From NCBI GenBank assembly GCA_900751785.1, contig CAADSM010000074.1, forward strand, positions 1 through 7,281: a stretch of DNA of 7,281 bases, read 5' to 3'. The stretch is from Lachnospiraceae bacterium. GTDB taxonomy: Bacteria > Bacillota > Clostridia > Lachnospirales > Lachnospiraceae. The notes under the pieces were generated by a model. That model saw nothing but the letters and a program-made list of their open reading frames with translations. It searched no databases and was not told where the DNA came from. Position 1 is the stretch's first letter. Every line of letters begins with the position of its first letter. Below, piece by piece: positions 6,134-7,281 of this stretch. The translations under genes and the position numbers were made by a program.

Positions 6134-7281
6134 ATGCCCCATATTCAGGTATTGGATCAGGTTACAATCGATAAGATCGCCGCAGGAGAAGTGATCGAGC
6201 GGCCGGCCTCCATTGTGAAGGAGCTTGTCGAAAATGCGATCGACGCCGGAGCCACCTCCGTGAAGGTGGAGATCAAGGACGGCGGGATCTCTTTCATCCG
6301 GATCATGGACAACGGCTGCGGCATCCCTATGGATGAGGTGAGAAGCGCTTTCTTAAGGCACTCTACAAGCAAGATCCAGAGCGTGGAGGATCTCGCCCAC
6401 ATTTCTTCCTTAGGGTTCCGCGGAGAGGCGCTCTCAAGTATTGCGGCGGTGACGAGGACAGAGCTGATCACCAAGCCGCAGGATCAGGAATTAGGGGCGA
6501 AATATGTCATCGAAGGAGGGAAGGAGGTCTCTCTCGAAGAGACAGGAGCCCCCAACGGGACGACCTTCCTTATCCGGCAGCTCTTTTACAATGTGCCCGC
6601 GCGGCGAAAGTTCCTGAAAACACCTATGAACGAGGCAGGACACGTACAGGACCTGCTCATGCGCCTCTCCCTGTCCCACCCTGAGGTCGCATTCCAGTTC
6701 ATCAACAACGGCCAGGAGAAGCTGCGCACCTCAGGAAACGGCAGCTTAAAGGACGTGATCTACAATGTCTACGGAAGAGATGTGGCTGCCAATCTGCTGG
6801 AAATGGAATTTGAGAAGGGCGGGCTCAAGATCAGCGGCTATCTCGGAAAACCGGTCATCACCCGGGGCAACCGTAATTTCGAGAACTTCTTCGTAAACGG
6901 AAGATATGTGAAGAGCCCCATGATCTCCAAATCTCTGGAGGATGCCTACCGGGATTTTGTCATGCAGCACAAATTTCCTTTTGCGGTGCTCCATTTCCAT
7001 ATCAGCGGGGAAGAGATTGACGTCAATGTCCATCCTACCAAAATGGAGCTGCGTTTCCAGAAGCAGCAGGAGGTGTATAACACGGTCTATGAGGGCGTAC
7101 ACCGCACGCTGCTGGAGCCGGAGCTGATCCCCAAGGCAGAGGTGCCGGATCCTGTTGCTGTCCGGAAGACCTCGGGAAGTCCCTTCCTCTTAAAGCCGAA
7201 AGCGTCTGCTGAAAATACGGCTGGGGGCGCCGGGAAAAAACCAGGGGGACACCCCCCCTCCCCCGCGGCCCCCAAGGGACA
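6134..7281 (+). CDS. mutL: DNA mismatch repair protein MutL (3' partial)
   Basis: An open frame from ATG 6134 to the right edge without a stop; about 382 residues are visible of an expected ~600-700. This is the GHKL-type ATPase half of MutL, which couples MutS mismatch sensing to strand incision. Motifs: IAAGEVIERPASIVKEL and VENAIDAGAT (15-41), with catalytic Glu30 and Mg-binding Asn34; MDNGCGIP (58-65, with Asp59); RHSTSK (75-80); GFRGEAL (94-100); and VNVHPTKMELRF, with Lys303 at the position that contacts ATP phosphate. From about residue 335 the sequence becomes a Pro/Ala/Gly/Lys linker. The C-terminal dimerisation domain, where the DQHA...E metal-dependent nuclease motif of mutH-less bacteria would lie, is outside the window, so nicking activity cannot be judged here. 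AAGGAG at 6122-6127 sits 6 nt from the ATG, and mutS ends 17 nt before it. The final ~60 nt are homopolymer-rich and may contain errors. Confidence 0.97.
   Translation, partial: MPHIQVLDQVTIDKIAAGEVIERPASIVKELVENAIDAGATSVKVEIKDGGISFIRIMDNGCGIPMDEVRSAFLRHSTSKIQSVEDLAHISSLGFRGEALSSIAAVTRTELITKPQDQELGAKYVIEGGKEVSLEETGAPNGTTFLIRQLFYNVPARRKFLKTPMNEAGHVQDLLMRLSLSHPEVAFQFINNGQEKLRTSGNGSLKDVIYNVYGRDVAANLLEMEFEKGGLKISGYLGKPVITRGNRNFENFFVNGRYVKSPMISKSLEDAYRDFVMQHKFPFAVLHFHISGEEIDVNVHPTKMELRFQKQQEVYNTVYEGVHRTLLEPELIPKAEVPDPVAVRKTSGSPFLLKPKASAENTAGGAGKKPGGHPPSPAAPKG

Noticed and set aside
1..7281. Mobile element, CRISPR array, tRNA or rRNA gene, toxin-antitoxin or defence island
   Set aside because: No transposase, integrase, spaced direct repeats, cloverleaf or rRNA sequence was seen on either strand. 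Gene content is housekeeping and uniformly oriented, with no abrupt composition change except at the extreme right edge.

Overview
The window looks like ordinary core chromosome of a Gram-positive Firmicute, most likely a Lachnospiraceae (Clostridium cluster XIVa) gut anaerobe. I base this on the protein types: a DUF896 protein, a DUF4250 protein, a CmpB-type membrane protein, and MiaB and MutS sequences resembling the Lachnospiraceae versions I remember. It also fits the strong AAGGAG ribosome sites and the mutS-mutL tandem. The family-level assignment is from memory of sequence style, not from a search. Every convincing gene is on the + strand and coding density is high.

Left part (1-2883). 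The window opens in the 3' end of a small conserved protein of unknown function. A sigma-A-type promoter (323-351) then starts a four-gene unit: a DUF896/UPF0291 protein, 5-formyltetrahydrofolate cyclo-ligase, a tiny DUF4250 protein, and miaB (tRNA ms2i6A37 methylthiotransferase). The first three genes overlap one another, which suggests translational coupling. A textbook rho-independent terminator (2858-2883) ends the unit just after miaB.

Middle (2884-3464). A lone four-helix membrane protein of the CmpB-like 'putative ABC transporter permease' family (PF06541) lies between the miaB terminator and mutS. The gap upstream of mutS holds an extended -10 promoter and a perfect 7-bp hairpin placed almost exactly at the predicted transcript start. 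The mutS translation start is a GTG overlapped by an ATG in another frame.

Right part (3465-7281). Complete mutS (883 aa) is followed after 17 nt by mutL, which runs off the right edge after about 382 codons, within the linker. Together MutS (mismatch sensing, clamp binding) and MutL (ATPase, with a C-terminal domain outside the window) form the DNA mismatch repair core. The last 60 nt before the window edge are full of homopolymer runs and should be treated as possibly low-quality sequence.

I found no mobile element, CRISPR array, tRNA, rRNA, toxin-antitoxin or defence locus, and I do not see an undescribed multi-gene system. The most notable points are the unknown small proteins in the folate/tRNA-modification operon and the leader structure of mutS.
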